NCBI GenBank assembly: GCA_903930665.1
Contig: CAIYZI010000018.1
Span: forward strand, 1 to 6,191
DNA length: 6,191 bases
Reading direction: 5' to 3'
DNA from: an uncultured beta proteobacterium
Lineage (GTDB): Bacteria; Pseudomonadota; Gammaproteobacteria; Burkholderiales; Burkholderiaceae
The position numbers were made by a program, and so were the translations under genes. Within the stretch, counting starts at the first letter, position 1. Every line of letters starts with the position of its first letter. Below are positions 5,043 through 6,191 of the stretch, piece after piece. The notes beneath the pieces are model-generated. The model saw only the letters and a list, made by a program, of their open reading frames with translations. It was not told the DNA's origin and did not search any database.

Positions 5043-6191
5043 TCACGGTTGTACTTTTTCTTTAAGGTAGGCAAGTGATTCTTCTACTTGGTCTATTAGG
5101 ATCAGGCAAATATCACCCGCCGCCAAGTCATCAAGCGCGGTATCGATGGCTAAAAATTCACCATGAACTTCTTTGACTTGCTTGGCCTTGGAGGTGCCTA
5201 CTAAGCCTTCTTGAAGTAGCTTAAGCACTTCGCCATCCTCACGGCCACGTTGACATTGATCTTGATACAAAATCACATTATCAAAGGCGTTACCCAGAAT
5301 ACGGGTGAGATCTCTAATATCCTCATCACGGCGATCTCCAGCGCCACTAATCACCACATGGCTCTTCTTGGGCTTCATTGCTTCAATAGCGCTAGCTAAA
5401 GCACGCATTGCATCAGGATTGTGACCGTAGTCCGCAATGACGGTAGCGCCGTTGTGTTGGAATTGATTAAAGCGTCCAGGAACGGCATTGGCTGAGCTTT
5501 CAAAAGTATGCAGGCCGCTTGCAATCTTTTCAGCATCTAGACCTAAAGCCCAGGCCGCACCAATTGATGCCATTGCGTTTTCCACCTGAAATCCGAGAAC
5601 CCCATTTTGGGTTAAAGGAATTTCACTTACCGGGAAGCGATAAACAACCCGTGATCCTCTAGAGGCAACAATATAAGTGCCATCAAAGAAGATGACTTTT
5701 TTATTTTTAGCTCTGTGGGCTGCGATAACGGGGTGGTGTTGATTTTGAGCAAAGAAAATTACGCGCCCAGTACAAAAATCTCCCATTTTGGCAACAATTG
5801 GATCGGCAGCATTTAAGACTGCAGCACCTGTTGGTGCCACGTTCTGAACAATCACCCGTTTGAGGATCGCTAGATCTTCAACGCTCGTAATGTAATTTAA
5901 GCCTAGATGATCACCTTCGCCAATGTTGGTCACCACTGCAACTTCACAACGGTCAAAGCCTAAGCCTTCACGCAACATACCACCGCGAGCAGTTTCTAAA
6001 ACAGCGGCATCAGTATCTGGTTGCATTAATACATTACGCGCACTTCGTGGACCACTGCAGTCGCCAGAGTCAATCAGGCGTTGATTGATATAAACGCCAT
6101 CCGTGGTCGTCATGCCTACTCGTAGGCCTGTTTCACTCAATAGGTGAGAGATCAGTCGTACGGTTGTAGTTTTGCCATTTGTACCTGTTAC
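5043..6191 (-). CDS. cphA: Cyanophycin synthetase, C-terminal Mur-ligase-like part (start lies outside the window)
   Basis: The frame runs from the TGA at 5045-5043 through the right edge without a start, giving 382 residues. A short open frame starting at TTG 6140 is only an internal part. CphA joins aspartate and arginine, using ATP, into the storage polymer cyanophycin; full enzymes have about 720-900 residues: N domain, ATP-grasp, then the Mur-ligase-like domain seen here. Numbering from the edge, the P-loop is VTGTNGKTTT at 1-10. The CphA hallmark ETARGGMLREGLGFDRC starts at 66, followed by VTNIGEGDHLGL around 87-98, the central-domain Asn in FQVENAMAS (about 201-209), PGRFN at 238-242, DYGHNPDA at 254-261 and GAGDRRDED at 283-291. 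ETARGG separates it from MurE and folylpolyglutamate synthase. It converges on fbp and shares its terminator. Confidence 0.93.
   Translation of the reverse strand, partial: VTGTNGKTTTVRLISHLLSETGLRVGMTTTDGVYINQRLIDSGDCSGPRSARNVLMQPDTDAAVLETARGGMLREGLGFDRCEVAVVTNIGEGDHLGLNYITSVEDLAILKRVIVQNVAPTGAAVLNAADPIVAKMGDFCTGRVIFFAQNQHHPVIAAHRAKNKKVIFFDGTYIVASRGSRVVYRFPVSEIPLTQNGVLGFQVENAMASIGAAWALGLDAEKIASGLHTFESSANAVPGRFNQFQHNGATVIADYGHNPDAMRALASAIEAMKPKKSHVVISGAGDRRDEDIRDLTRILGNAFDNVILYQDQCQRGREDGEVLKLLQEGLVGTSKAKQVKEVHGEFLAIDTALDDLAAGDICLILIDQVEESLAYLKEKVQP

Overview
The window looks like a chromosomal segment of a betaproteobacterium with moderate to low GC content. The mix of a Burkholderiales-type gene set (aminopeptidase N next to class I fructose-1,6-bisphosphatase, with a cyanophycin synthetase nearby), AT-leaning codon use and very tight intergenic gaps fits a small-genome freshwater Polynucleobacter-like organism. 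That assignment is an inference from protein style and composition; no database search was possible.

Layout. Positions 1-299 are a broken region. An unidentified coding-like frame on the minus strand runs off the left edge. It meets, near position 100, the last 65 or so codons of an alanine dehydrogenase gene on the plus strand, whose first five-sixths are absent. Positions 300-551 hold no convincing protein gene but contain a long inverted repeat (352-448) followed by five T, which could be a structured leader or a terminator. Then, all on the plus strand, come a six-helix TMEM165/GDT1-family (UPF0016) membrane protein, probably a manganese/calcium exporter (552-1127); aminopeptidase N, pepN (1202-3811); and fructose-1,6-bisphosphatase, fbp (about 3866-4903). 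A strong two-way intrinsic terminator (4930-4960) separates these from the convergent minus-strand gene cphA, whose last 382 residues (the Mur-ligase-like part) occupy 5043-6191. Five tandem 11-bp units lie directly behind the cphA stop codon.

How they work together. pepN and fbp are close enough (54 nt) to be co-transcribed; one serves peptide recycling, the other gluconeogenesis. cphA makes the nitrogen storage polymer cyanophycin from aspartate and arginine, so the right half touches carbon and nitrogen economy, but no shared pathway is evident. The protein genes are ordinary. The points worth a second look are non-coding: the structured region ahead of the exporter, a perfect inverted repeat that includes the pepN start codon and overlaps a promoter placed for leaderless transcription, an uncertain fbp start overlapped by a 20-codon frame, the 11-bp tandem array, and the gene-remnant junction at the left edge. 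I found no evidence for a novel defence, mobile or biosynthetic system here.
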